From a bacterium (lineage in GTDB: Bacteria; Gemmatimonadota; Gemmatimonadetes; Longimicrobiales; RSA9), in contig QGVH01000003.1 of NCBI GenBank assembly GCA_003242735.1, positions 124,001 through 188,000 on the forward strand: a stretch of 64,000 bases of DNA. The letters are read 5' to 3'. Below the pieces are notes generated by a model. That model was given only the letters and a program-made list of their open reading frames with translations, was not told where the DNA came from and ran no database searches. Within the stretch, counting starts at the first letter, position 1. Every line of letters begins with the position of its first letter. The translations under genes and the position numbers were made by a program. This document shows positions 19,045 through 29,112 of the stretch, piece after piece.

Positions 19045-19875
19045 CTACGACCGGCGCCCCGCCTCACTCGCGCCCAGCGCCTCCTCCCTGAACAGCGACC
19101 GCAAGAACAGGATCCCTGCGGCGACGAACAGGATGAGCATGCCGCCCACCTCCATCAGGAGGCCGGCGGCCTGCTGGTCCGCGCGCGCCGTGATGCCGAG
19201 GACGCGGGGCGCGAGCTCGTACGTCGCGTAACGCGGGTAGTGGGTGAACGTGAGGTAAACGAAGAGCGGCTTGCTGGCGATCAACTGGGCGCCCAGGTAG
19301 CCGAGCCGGGTCATGCCGCGGAACCACGGCCACTCCGGCACGGGCGCCACGACCGGCCACCAGAACTGCAGGCCGCCCGCGAGCCACGCCACATCGATGA
19401 CGAAGGACCCGAGCTGCGAGGCCAGCAGTCGGTCGGCCACGACGGGCACGTGGGTGATGAACCAGATCAGGTTGGCCAGGACGATCGCGACCAGCGGGTG
19501 TGCGAGGGACCGCAGCACCCCGACGACCCTGGGTGGCAGCCGCCGGTACGCCTCCGGCGGCACGCCGTAGAGCAGCAGCGGCGGAGCCGCCAGGGTGATG
19601 ACCAGGAACTGGACCATGTGGGCGCTGGCCAGGTACCCGGCACCGAGGGCGCCGATGGGCCAGTCGAGCACGAGCCAGAGACTGGCCACGCCCGCGCCGA
19701 AGGCGGCCGCGCGGGTCCCCCGGTCACGCGGCTCGCCCGCCGTCGCCGGCGTGCTGCGGAGCAGCAGGACGTAGGCCAGGATGCACAGCGCCACGAACGC
19801 CCAGACGCCCGGATACGGCCGCCACGTCCACTCCCAGGCCTCGCCCAGGGCGGCGCACCACCACTGAACCTTCAA
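19045..19875 (-). CDS. CtaG-type cytochrome c oxidase assembly membrane protein
   Basis: 276 residues with about seven membrane helices, of the caa3-type CtaG family (Pfam CtaG_caa3): WTWRPYPGVWAFVALCILAY, SAHMVQFLVITLAAPPLLLYG with the conserved His-Met, PLVAIVLANLIWFITHVP with a His, and a final MEVGGMLILFVAAGILFL. Involved in copper-centre assembly of caa3-type oxidase. Its start ATGA overlaps the Sco stop by four bases, so the pair is one operon; no oxidase subunit genes are in this window. Confidence 0.88.
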   Translation of the reverse strand: MKVQWWCAALGEAWEWTWRPYPGVWAFVALCILAYVLLLRSTPATAGEPRDRGTRAAAFGAGVASLWLVLDWPIGALGAGYLASAHMVQFLVITLAAPPLLLYGVPPEAYRRLPPRVVGVLRSLAHPLVAIVLANLIWFITHVPVVADRLLASQLGSFVIDVAWLAGGLQFWWPVVAPVPEWPWFRGMTRLGYLGAQLIASKPLFVYLTFTHYPRYATYELAPRVLGITARADQQAAGLLMEVGGMLILFVAAGILFLRSLFREEALGASEAGRRS

Positions 19876-20552
19876 CTCTCACCACCCTCGCTGTCCGCGC
19901 GGTGGAGCGTCCCGGTCGCGGTGAACCGGAGCAGCCGGGGCAGGTCCTGTGCCCAGTCGGTCTGCCGTGTGCCGAAGGGGTACAGCGCGCGGAGCAGCCC
20001 GTCCGGGGTGAAGGCGAGGATCTGGGCCGGGTGCCCGACCACGTAGTTGCCCTTCTCGTCCGGCTCCCCGTGAATGACCGGGGCGAGCCGGAGCTCGGCG
20101 AGGATCGCGTTCACCTCGTCGAGGCTGCCGCGCAGGCCGATGAAGCGCTTGTCGAACGCGTTCAGCCACTCACGGAGCCGTTCCGGCGTGTCCCGTTCCG
20201 GGTCCGCGCTGATGAAGACGACCGCGATCCTGTCCCGTGTCTCGGGCGCGAGGTCGCTCAGCACCGCGGCGAGGTTCGCCATGTGCACCGGACAGACGTC
20301 CGGGCAGTGGGTGTAGCCGAAGAAGAGCAGCGTGAGCTTGCCCGCCGTCCGCTCGCGGAACGGGAACGGCCGCCCTTCGGTGTCCGGCAGCGTGAAGTCG
20401 GGCTTCGGAACGGGATCCGCGAGCACGACGCCGGTGAGGGACGCCTCGTCGGCACCGACGCCCCCTCGCGTCAGCCGCGCGGCCAGGCCGAGCGCGAGCA
20501 CCAGGCCGGCGGCGATGATGAGCGCCGCTGCACGGCGGTGGGACGGTGACAT
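19872..20552 (-). CDS. SCO1/SenC family copper chaperone
   Basis: 226 residues. N-terminal membrane anchor (ALIIAAGLVLALGLAARL), then a thioredoxin fold with the copper-binding CPDVC in FFGYTHCPDVCPVHM and the third ligand His in VVGHPAQILAF, plus FISADPERDTPERL. Sco proteins load the CuA site of cytochrome oxidase. First gene of the operon with ctaG-like. A 16-bp palindrome lies 84 bases upstream. Confidence 0.94.
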   Translation of the reverse strand: MSPSHRRAAALIIAAGLVLALGLAARLTRGGVGADEASLTGVVLADPVPKPDFTLPDTEGRPFPFRERTAGKLTLLFFGYTHCPDVCPVHMANLAAVLSDLAPETRDRIAVVFISADPERDTPERLREWLNAFDKRFIGLRGSLDEVNAILAELRLAPVIHGEPDEKGNYVVGHPAQILAFTPDGLLRALYPFGTRQTDWAQDLPRLLRFTATGTLHRADSEGGES

Positions 20553-20636
20553 CTATACCTCCTCTCGGCCGCCGGTCCCGGCCGCGGCAGGCTGTGCCTC
20601 CGGGTCGGGACCAACGCGTTGCGCCGATCAGGATCT

Positions 20637-20652
20637 CACGTTCGCGAACGTG
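20637..20652. promoter_or_regulatory. 16-bp perfect palindrome upstream of the Sco operon
   Basis: CACGTTCGCGAACGTG is fully self-complementary and lies between the end of the MFS gene and the start of the Sco/CtaG operon (both minus strand). Such a site can be a repressor operator; no cognate regulator is adjacent. Confidence 0.45.
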
Positions 20653-20695
20653 CTATGACGTTGTGGTCCAATCATTACGGCGGGCTCCGCCCGTG

Positions 20696-21976
20696 TCAAG
20701 CGGGCCCGGCGGCGCCGTCGGCGCGCGCAGCGGCCCCAGCTACCGGCCGCCGGTGGCCGCGCAGCGCCGGGTGCAGCGCGAGGGCGGTGCCGATGAGGAT
20801 CGCCGGCATCACGAGGAGCGCCGCCGTGCGCGGCCCCACGGCGTCGCCCAGCGCACCCGTTCCCAGCACGAAGACCGAGCCGGTCGCCCAGGCCAGGCCC
20901 ATGGCGATGGAGGAGCCGAGCGCCGCACCGCCCGGCAGCATCTCCTGCGCCATGATCACCACCGGCGGCACGACCGCGAGGTTGAGCAGCCCGGCCACGG
21001 CCGCGGCGGCGAGCCCGGCCGGCGACCCGGGCGGGAGCCCGATGGCCAGCACGTGCGCAGGCAGCGAGCCCAGGGTCAGACCGAACAGCAGCGCGCGTCG
21101 GTCCATGCGGTCCGTGAGCAGCCCGCCGGCCAGGGAGCCGCCCGCCTGACCGATCAGGTACGCCGTCAGCACCAGCGCGCCCTCCGCCTCGGTGCCGCCG
21201 GCCTGCGCCACGACGATCGGCATCATCGTCTGGAACGAGCGCTGGACGAACGTCGCCGCGGCGCTGATGCCGAACACCACGCCCAGCGGGCCGGCGAGCA
21301 GTCGCAACACCGCCCCGGGCCGCGGCGGAGGCGTGGGCGCGTGCACGGGCGATTCCTCGGGCAGGAACGACGGCAGCACGAGAGCCGCCAGCAGCGCGGG
21401 CACCATGGCGAACGCGAGCCCGCCGAAGCCGAACGCCGAGACCAGCCCCACCGCCGCGAGCGGGCCCACGGCGTAGCCCGCCGAGCCGCCGAACGAGAAG
21501 ATGGACATGCGTACGCCGCTGCCGCGGCCCTCCACCACCCGCGCAGCCATCGATGCCCCGGGCGGATGGAACGCCGCGCCGCCCATCCCGCCCAGCACTA
21601 GCAGCACGGCGAGCACCGCGAAGTTCGGCGCCACGCCGATCAGCGAGAGGAACACGCCCGATGCGAGCACGCCCCCGATCACGAACGGGCGGCGGCCGTA
21701 GCGGTCGGCCAGCCAGCCGAGCAGCGGCTGCGTCAGGGACGAGGCGAGGAAGAGCGTCGTCGCCAGCGTGGCGGCGAGCGTGATGGACAGCCCCAGCTTC
21801 TCCATCACCCGCGGCAACAGCGGGTGCAGGAACGCCGAGTATGCATCCGTCAGCGCATGCGCGACCGCGAGCGCGACCGCGCCACCGCCCACCGCGGTCG
21901 CGGCCGGCCGCGCCGCCGCGGCCCCTGCCCAGGTAGACGGTGTAGCGTCCTCCTCCCTATAATGTGCCTGGCCCAT
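20696..21976 (-). CDS. MFS transporter, fosmidomycin-resistance (Fsr)-like
   Basis: 426 residues, 12 membrane helices. AVAHALTDAYSAFLHPLLPRVMEKLGLS near the N-terminus, PLLGWLADRYGRRPFVIGG as motif A, and GGMGGAAFHPPGASMAARVV are typical of the Fsr/FosR branch. Likely an exporter of small drugs or metabolites. ATG 21976 has GGAGGATCG upstream and is divergent from the peroxiredoxin gene with only 29 bases between the two starts. A weak CGGGC-GGA-GCCCG hairpin follows the stop. Confidence 0.88.
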   Translation of the reverse strand: MGQAHYREEDATPSTWAGAAAARPAATAVGGGAVALAVAHALTDAYSAFLHPLLPRVMEKLGLSITLAATLATTLFLASSLTQPLLGWLADRYGRRPFVIGGVLASGVFLSLIGVAPNFAVLAVLLVLGGMGGAAFHPPGASMAARVVEGRGSGVRMSIFSFGGSAGYAVGPLAAVGLVSAFGFGGLAFAMVPALLAALVLPSFLPEESPVHAPTPPPRPGAVLRLLAGPLGVVFGISAAATFVQRSFQTMMPIVVAQAGGTEAEGALVLTAYLIGQAGGSLAGGLLTDRMDRRALLFGLTLGSLPAHVLAIGLPPGSPAGLAAAAVAGLLNLAVVPPVVIMAQEMLPGGAALGSSIAMGLAWATGSVFVLGTGALGDAVGPRTAALLVMPAILIGTALALHPALRGHRRPVAGAAARADGAAGPA

Positions 21977-22005
21977 CGATCCTCCACCCTCGCGGAGCGT
22001 CTTCT

Positions 22006-22608
22006 ATGCGACAGCTCGCGCCCCTCCTCGCGCTCGCCTTCGCGCTCGCGGCGCCCGGCGTGCTGCGCGCGCAGGAGCGACAGCAGCAAGAAGTACCCCC
22101 GCCGCTCGAGATCGGCGCCGTCGCGCCGGACTTCGAGCTGCCCGCCGCCACGCGCTGGGGGCTGTTGAAGGAGCCGATCCGGCTCAGCGATTACAGGGGA
22201 AAGATCGTCGTCCTGGCGTTCTTCCCCCGCGCCCGGACGAGCGGCTGCACGGTCCAGATGCGCGCGTACCGGGACCAGTACGAGGAGCTCTTCAACGGCG
22301 GCCGCAACGTGGTGCTGATCCCCATCAGCGCCGATGCGCCGGACGTGCTCGCCTCCTGGGCGAAGGACGAGGAGTTCCCCTTCGTCATGGCCAGCGACGT
22401 CGGGCTGGAGGTCGGCCGCACGTACGGCGCGCTCTCGCCGCGCGGCCCGGTGAACAGCCGGACGCTGTTCGTGGTGGGCCCGGACGGCAAGATCGCCTAC
22501 CGCGCCGCGCCGTTCCGCGAGCTCGATCCGACCGCCTACGAGGAGCTGGGCGAGGCGATCCGGAAGCTGCTGCCGGCGGAGGAGGTGGGAGAGGAGGGCG
22601 AGCGGTGA
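22006..22608 (+). CDS. secreted peroxiredoxin / AhpC-TSA family protein
   Basis: 200 residues, ATG 22006 with GGAG upstream. Signal peptide of about 23 residues ending V-L-R-A-Q, then a peroxiredoxin fold: IGAVAPDFELPAATRW, FFPRARTSGCTVQMRAYRD with the Thr and peroxidatic Cys (TxxC spacing), and VVGPDGKIAYRAAPF. BCP-like; no second conserved Cys that I can assign as resolving. Probably reduces peroxides in the periplasm. Confidence 0.85.
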   Translation: MRQLAPLLALAFALAAPGVLRAQERQQQEVPPPLEIGAVAPDFELPAATRWGLLKEPIRLSDYRGKIVVLAFFPRARTSGCTVQMRAYRDQYEELFNGGRNVVLIPISADAPDVLASWAKDEEFPFVMASDVGLEVGRTYGALSPRGPVNSRTLFVVGPDGKIAYRAAPFRELDPTAYEELGEAIRKLLPAEEVGEEGER

Positions 22609-22656
22609 GGTTCGGCCAGGGGGACTCGCGCCGTTCCGTGGCGGCGGCGCGCTCTG

Positions 22657-22716
22657 CCCTCGCTGTGCCTGACGGCGCGCCGCCCCACCCCTCGCTGGGC
22701 CTGACGGGGCGCCGCT
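22657..22716. repeat. two tandem copies of a 32-bp repeat
   Basis: CCCTCGCTGTGCCTGACGG at 22657 and CCCTCGCTGGGCCTGACGG at 22689 begin two 28-base blocks (22657-22684, 22689-22716) with a 32-base period and three differences. Confidence 0.5.
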
Positions 22717-23380
22717 GCGCCTCCACTGCGTCCTGGTGGCATGCGTGTCGCCCTGGTCGCGCCGGTGTGGCGCGTCCTTCGCACCCCGCCGGAGCGCGGC
22801 TCGCCGCGCGTGCTGCCGGCGGCATGGCCTGTGTGCCCTGGAACGGCGGGGCATGGGCGATCTGCCCTCCGCGGCGCGGCGAACTTCCACGGTCACGGAG
22901 CGGCGCGGCGTTGCGTTGGACGTTTGCCGCGGCCGACGCGGAGGATCTCCAGGACGCCGGGGCGCGAGCCGGCGTGTGTGGAACTTTGCCGCGTCGGGGG
23001 CGGCTTACTTCCACGGCGGCATCGCCTTCGGTGGCGAGTAAGGGATTTCGCCGGCCCCCGGCTCCGACCGCGCGAAGAGGACGCGATACGCTGGTCACCT
23101 CTTCCGATGGTCGACCACGACCACAGAACAAATGACCGTCACGATGGGCTCCGCAGCCGGGGAGACGAAGCGGATCGCCTTCGAGCCCGTTCCCGCCGAC
23201 CCGGCCATCGCGGTACGGCGGGGGTCCGGGGGTGACGCGGCGGATCGCGAGGTCGTCACCGCTCATCAACGGACAGCCCAACGCCCTCCCTCCTGTCCAG
23301 CCGGGTTGCCGTTCACGCCGGGAGTGCGCGTTTACACGAACGAGTCCCCCGGTTCGGATCGCGGGCTGCGGGGCCGCTGA

Positions 23381-23584
23381 GTCGCGTTCGGCCGATCCGG
23401 GCGGCTCCTCCAGGAGGTCGGGCGCCAGAGTCTGGAAGACGGCTGGACGCCGGCCCCGACCATCACGCAACCGCGCATCGCGGGCGCGTCGAGACCCGTA
23501 TTCCTCCGGCGCGGGGACCGGGTGTGGCGCGTCTCCGAGCACCCCATGGGCTGGCTCCGGACGCGCGTCGATCTCGAGCTGTGA
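23381..23584 (+). other. 67-codon open frame without start codon, possible gene remnant
   Basis: Between TGA 23378-23380 and TGA 23582-23584 this frame reads protein-like text: LLQEVGRQSLEDGW, then RPVFLRRGDRVWRVSEHPMG and WLRTRVDLEL at the end, with normal amino-acid balance, unlike the Arg/Pro-rich frames around it. No ATG and no ribosome-binding site. I do not recognise the family; it may be the C-terminal stump of a lost gene. Confidence 0.3.
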
Positions 23585-23639
23585 TGGCCGCTGAGCGCGT
23601 GCACGTCATCGCTGGCTCCCGACGCGCGTCGATCTCGAG
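23550..23639. repeat. 29-bp direct repeat, 61 bp apart
   Basis: GCTGGCTCCGGACGCGCGTC at 23550 and GCTGGCTCCCGACGCGCGTC at 23611 both continue into GATCTCGAG; 28 of 29 bases agree (23550-23578, 23611-23639). The first copy is the end of the 67-codon remnant, so this looks like a local duplication of its 3' end. Confidence 0.65.
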
Positions 23640-23937
23640 GACGCTCCGGCACGGCACGTGGATCGCCGGGGGGCCTGATCGTACTGGCCACGCCTGCGAC
23701 ACCCGGCGCTACCTCCCCGACGGTCCCCACCGCTCTCCCCTCGACCCACGCCGCGATGTGACCCCGCCTTGCCTCGACTGGGTTCGGTATGGCTGGTAGA
23801 TAGGGCCGACGTCGCTCGGCGCTGGAGATCCGGGCCCGGACCATCGGAGGCCTTGACCCACGCGACCCGCCCTGCGCCGGAAGGCCCGGGTCCGGCGCGG
23901 AGAGCTCGGTCGAGCGGCTCGGCGGACAGCGCCGGGC

Positions 23938-24006
23938 ACCGGCGAGCGATAGCGCCTGGCGCCAGCGAGTGACGGCGCCGGACGCCGGCAGGCGACGGAA
24001 CCGGGC
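23938..24006. repeat. three degenerate 23-bp tandem units
   Basis: Units 23938-23960, 23961-23983 and 23984-24006 follow a strict 23-base period; neighbours agree at 16 of 23 positions. A half-matching fourth unit may precede them. Confidence 0.4.
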
Positions 24007-24315
24007 GTGCGGCTCCAGGAATGCGTCGCCTTCCCGCGCACGGCTCGTCGCGGCTCCGCCCGTTCGGGCGTTGTCGAGGTCGATGGCGCTCCTGCCGTGA
24101 GGTGGTCCGACGGTCGAAAGCGGCCTCCACGTAACGGAGTGCTGGCGGGGCGATGCAGGCCGCCGTGTGACCCGGCAGCGCCCGGGCGGATTGGGCATCG
24201 TGGAGAAGGCCGGACCGACGGTCCGCTTGGATAACGGGCACGGTGCAGCCATGGACCACTCTCGCCGGCTCGATCGACCTCCCTACGCCCGGGCGCGGCG
24301 GGATCCTCGCCTGCG

Positions 24316-24700
24316 TTGCCCTGCACGGGCCTCGCGCTCCTGGCCGCGTGCGGAGAGGACGGCGCCGGCCCGGAGGCGGGGCCGGGGTAGCCGGTCACGG
24401 CGAGAGCGTGTGCCGAGCTGCTCTTCGTCGAGCGTCTCGGGGCGGAGTCGGCGGCGGTCGACGCGATGTGGGCGCGGACGGCGGAGACGTACGGCGAGAT
24501 CATGCTCGAAATCCGCCGTTTCGAGGTCGTGGACGAGCATGGCGACATGCCGGAGCCGAGGTGCTGCACGCTTTGCCTCGGGGGTGCGGAGACCGGGCAT
24601 TTCGGGCCCGCGTCTCACGTGATCGAGACGGAAGGCGACTGGTTCGAGCTCCAGTGGTGTCCGGATGGACGCCGCCCAGCGGATGCCCGGACGTCAGGGC
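24316..24700 (+). pseudogene. possible decayed lipoprotein gene with in-frame TAG
   Basis: One frame contains a convincing lipobox, TGLALLAACGED, then TAG at 24388-24390, and continues protein-like afterwards: ACAELLFVERLGAESAAVDA, TYGEIMLEIRRFEVVDEHGD, CCTLCLGG, HVIETEGDWFELQWCPDG. No good start precedes the lipobox in this frame; a Met-led stretch in another frame begins at 24243, so a frameshift is also likely. The C-terminal limit is uncertain. Directly upstream of an intact lipoprotein gene of similar type. Confidence 0.35.
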
Positions 24701-24781
24701 GCCTCGGGTCCGGTGGCTGGGCGCTCGTTCCCCAGGGCACCGGGGTGGGCTCAGTGACTCATCCCTGCGAGGGCCGATGCG

Positions 24782-25246
24782 ATGATCAGACCACGACATC
24801 TCAAGCTGTTGGTGGCCGTCGCCCTCGGTGCCTGCGAGGGCACGGAGGAGAGTCTCGGCCCGGCGGCGACCGTGTTGTCCGACGACGGGCTGCGCGTGGC
24901 GCTCACGATCGAGCCGGAGGTGATCGATGCGCCGGGTACAGCCGTCGCCAGGCTCACGTACACGAACACGGGCACCGAAGAGCTGGTGTTCACGAGTACC
25001 GCCGGCTGCCTCTCGTTCGCCGCGGTCTATCGGCGTGAGAAGCGGATTCCGTTCCCAGCCACGGAGTACGCCTGCACGGCGGCTCTCACCGATTGGGCTC
25101 TCCAGCCCGGGGCCGAGCTCACGATGGAATGGCCGCTGACGGTCGGGGGCGAGGACGGGGTCGAGGTGCCTGCGGGCACGTACCGGTTCGTCGCGATGAC
25201 GAACACCGGCCACGGAAACCTGAAAGCGACGTTCGTGGTCCGTTGA
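24782..25246 (+). CDS. small lipoprotein with BsuPI-like beta domain
   Basis: 154 residues, ATG 24782 after GAGGGCC. Lipoprotein signal MIRPRHLKLLVAVALGAC with lipobox LGAC; then an all-beta domain of the BsuPI (intracellular protease inhibitor) type: VALTIEPEV, ARLTYTNTGTEELVFTSTAG, VPAGTYRFVAMTNTGHG, LKATFVVR. Function unknown. It stands alone after a decayed region and is followed by an 8-bp hairpin. Confidence 0.7.
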   Translation: MIRPRHLKLLVAVALGACEGTEESLGPAATVLSDDGLRVALTIEPEVIDAPGTAVARLTYTNTGTEELVFTSTAGCLSFAAVYRREKRIPFPATEYACTAALTDWALQPGAELTMEWPLTVGGEDGVEVPAGTYRFVAMTNTGHGNLKATFVVR

Positions 25247-25266
25247 CGGTGGAGACGGACCATTCG

Positions 25267-25298
25267 CCGGGGGAGCCCGGGCTGCCGCGTTCCCCCGG
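25267..25298 (+). terminator. 8-bp stem-loop after the BsuPI-like lipoprotein
   Basis: CCGGGGGA at 25267-25274 and TCCCCCGG at 25291-25298 pair perfectly around a 16-base GC-rich loop, 20 bases after the stop. Confidence 0.5.
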
Positions 25299-25322
25299 GC
25301 CGAACCGCCCCGTGGTGTCGCC

Positions 25323-25473
25323 GTCTCCAGCCGCAGCGCACGGACGCTCCCGCGCGGGCCGTCTCCAGCCGCAGCGGCCCGGCGATCCCTCGCAGGCCGT
25401 CTCGAGTCGCAGCGCACGGCGATCCGTCGCGGGCCGCCTCCAGCCACAGCCGCCCGGTGATCCTTCCCCGACC
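25323..25473. repeat. minisatellite: four tandem 37-38-bp units
   Basis: Units 25323-25360, 25361-25398, 25399-25435 and 25436-25473 each begin G(T/C)CTC(C/G)AG(C/T)C(G/A)CAGC and end GGCC or CGACC. They are contiguous, with no spacers, so this is not a CRISPR array. It ends 20 bases before the -35 box of the following operon. Confidence 0.8.
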
Positions 25474-25492
25474 GTCTGGGTGGCCGGCGCGC

Positions 25493-25527
25493 TTGACATC
25501 AAATAAGTGGCAACTTATATGTTCGCC
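25493..25527 (+). promoter_or_regulatory. ArsR-operon promoter with operator between -35 and -10
   Basis: TTGACA at 25493-25498, a 17-base spacer, TATATG at 25516-25521. The spacer holds the inverted repeat ATAAGT-GGCA-ACTTAT (25503-25518), overlapping the -10. A repressor bound there would block polymerase. Transcription should start about 7 bases after the -10, that is, at the ATG at 25528. Confidence 0.8.
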
Positions 25528-25854
25528 ATGAGCGCCGTCGCGGCCGAGGACCGGATCTTCCACGCGCTGGCCGACCCCACCCGCAGGGCGATCTTCGAGT
25601 CGCTCAGCCGGGGCGAGGCGGCGGTCAAGGACCTGACGGCGCGCTTCCACGTCTCGCAGCCTGCCATCTCCCAACACCTCGCCGTGCTGAAGGACGCCGG
25701 CCTGGTGCGCGGCCGGCGCGAGGGGCGCTTCGTGTACTACCGGGCGGAGCCGCGCGGGCTGAAGCCGCTGATCGACTGGATCGCGCACTACCGAGCGTTC
25801 TGGCCGGAACACATCGCCCGCCTCGAGGACCTTCTGGACAGGATGGAAAAATGA
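25528..25854 (+). CDS. ArsR family repressor, probably leaderless
   Basis: 108 residues: FHALADPTRRAIFESLSRGE, KDLTARFHVSQPAISQHLAVL as helix-turn-helix, GRFVYYRAEP as wing. No metal-site cysteines; this belongs to the ArsR group that accompanies SRPBCC (AHSA1) genes. ATG 25528 sits where the promoter predicts transcription start, so the mRNA is likely leaderless; ATG 25519 and GTG 25507 fall inside the -10 and the operator and are therefore unlikely. The gene overlaps the next by four bases. Confidence 0.88.
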   Translation: MSAVAAEDRIFHALADPTRRAIFESLSRGEAAVKDLTARFHVSQPAISQHLAVLKDAGLVRGRREGRFVYYRAEPRGLKPLIDWIAHYRAFWPEHIARLEDLLDRMEK

Positions 25855-26287
25855 ACCCGACGGACCGGACGGCCCCCTCCCGGACCGAGACCCTCACCTT
25901 CGAGTTCGACCTGCACCATCCGCCCGAGAAGGGGTGGCGCGCACTCACGGACCCCGCACTGCTCGCAGAGTGGCTGCTGCCTTCAGTGGGCTTCGAGCTG
26001 GCGCCGGGCGCGACGTTCAGGTTCCAGGCGCCGCCGCAGCGCGGCTGGGACGGCACCGTGAACTGCCGGATCCTGGAGATCGAGGCGGGGCAGACGCTGA
26101 CCTGGAGCTGGGTCGTCGGCGACATCGACACCGTGGTGACGTTCACCCTCGAGCCGACGACGATGGGGACGCGGCTCACGGTGGTGCATTCCGGGTTCAA
26201 GCCGGACCAGCGGCGGAACTTCGCCGGCGCCCGCTACGGCTGGCGGATGATGGGCGGCAAGCTGGTGGACCTGCTCGGGAGGATCGA

Positions 26288-26291
<4 letters not shown>
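25851..26291 (+). CDS. SRPBCC (AHSA1/START-like) domain protein
   Basis: 146 residues: [59 protein letters not shown]. Small hydrophobic-cavity protein of the activator-of-Hsp90 type, common as the second gene after ArsR repressors. Ligand unknown. ATGA overlaps join it to the genes on both sides. Confidence 0.88.
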
Positions 26292-28671
<2,380 letters not shown>

Positions 28672-28678
<7 letters not shown>

Positions 28679-29067
28679 TCGGCGGCTGCGTCCTCCGGCC
28701 CGCGCGGGTAGACCTTCACCGCTGTCCAGTTGCGGATCTCGACCTGCCCGGGCGGGGCGCCGCGCGGCTTGCGCACGTCGCCGGCGCGGCACACGTGCAC
28801 TTCGACCTTGCCGCGCGCGTTGCGCGCCTTGGAGTACCACGCTGCGAGCTCCGCGGCGCGGTGTAGGACCTCCCGCGGCACCTCGTCCACGTCTTCCGGT
28901 ACGGGGATGACGACGTGGCTGCCCGCGTGCCCGGCGGCGTGCAGCCACACGTCGCGCGGCGCCGCGATGCGGAACGTGAGCTCGTCGTTGTCGCGTGCGG
29001 CCTTGCCGACGAGGACGCGAAAGCCCCCGACGTCGAACTCGCGCCAGCCCCTACCCTTGCTCCCCAT
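28672..29067 (-). CDS. stand-alone NFACT-R (DUF814) domain protein
   Basis: 131 residues matching only the C-terminal RNA-binding part of NFACT/RqcH proteins: GGFRVLVGKAARDNDELTFR, DVWLHAAGHAGSHVVIPV, AAWYSKARNARGKVEVHVC, VRKPRGAPPGQVEI. Full-length RqcH (about 550 residues) acts in ribosome rescue by C-terminal Ala tailing; single-domain forms are known but their role is unclear. The 23 bases encoding GQVEIRN also occur upstream of moxR (36137-36159). Confidence 0.85.
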
Positions 29068-29112
29068 CGTCCTGCCGGCGTGCGTGCCCGAGCCGCGGAG
29101 CGGGGCGGTGGC

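Larger units (their letters stand above)
22609..24315. other. 1.7-kb poorly coding, repeat-bearing region
   Basis: Long open frames occur on both strands, but they are Arg/Pro/Gly-rich, overlap one another and show no domain, ribosome-binding site or conserved start, so I do not call genes. Short related words recur (CCGTGGAAGT..GCCGC at two places and CGCGGCAAA.GT.CC at two places near 22875-23030 on the minus strand), and three larger repeats are listed separately. The stretch looks like decayed coding sequence or an intergenic repeat area. Confidence 0.5.

Noticed and set aside
22385..23542. 385-codon minus-strand frame across the peroxiredoxin 3' end and the decayed region
   Set aside because: No recognisable domain or start signal, Pro/Arg/Gly-rich, overlaps a real gene.
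22609..24781. tRNA or other structured RNA gene in the non-coding island
   Set aside because: I found no T-arm GGTTCGA-type sequence with a matching acceptor stem.
25323..25473. Possible CRISPR array
   Set aside because: Repeats are contiguous without spacers and diverge from each other; no cas genes in the window.
28863..28889. TGTAGGA followed by CGTC as a sixth ECF-type promoter
   Set aside because: Last base of the -35 box differs, the spacer is 15 rather than 16, and it lies inside the NFACT-R coding region.
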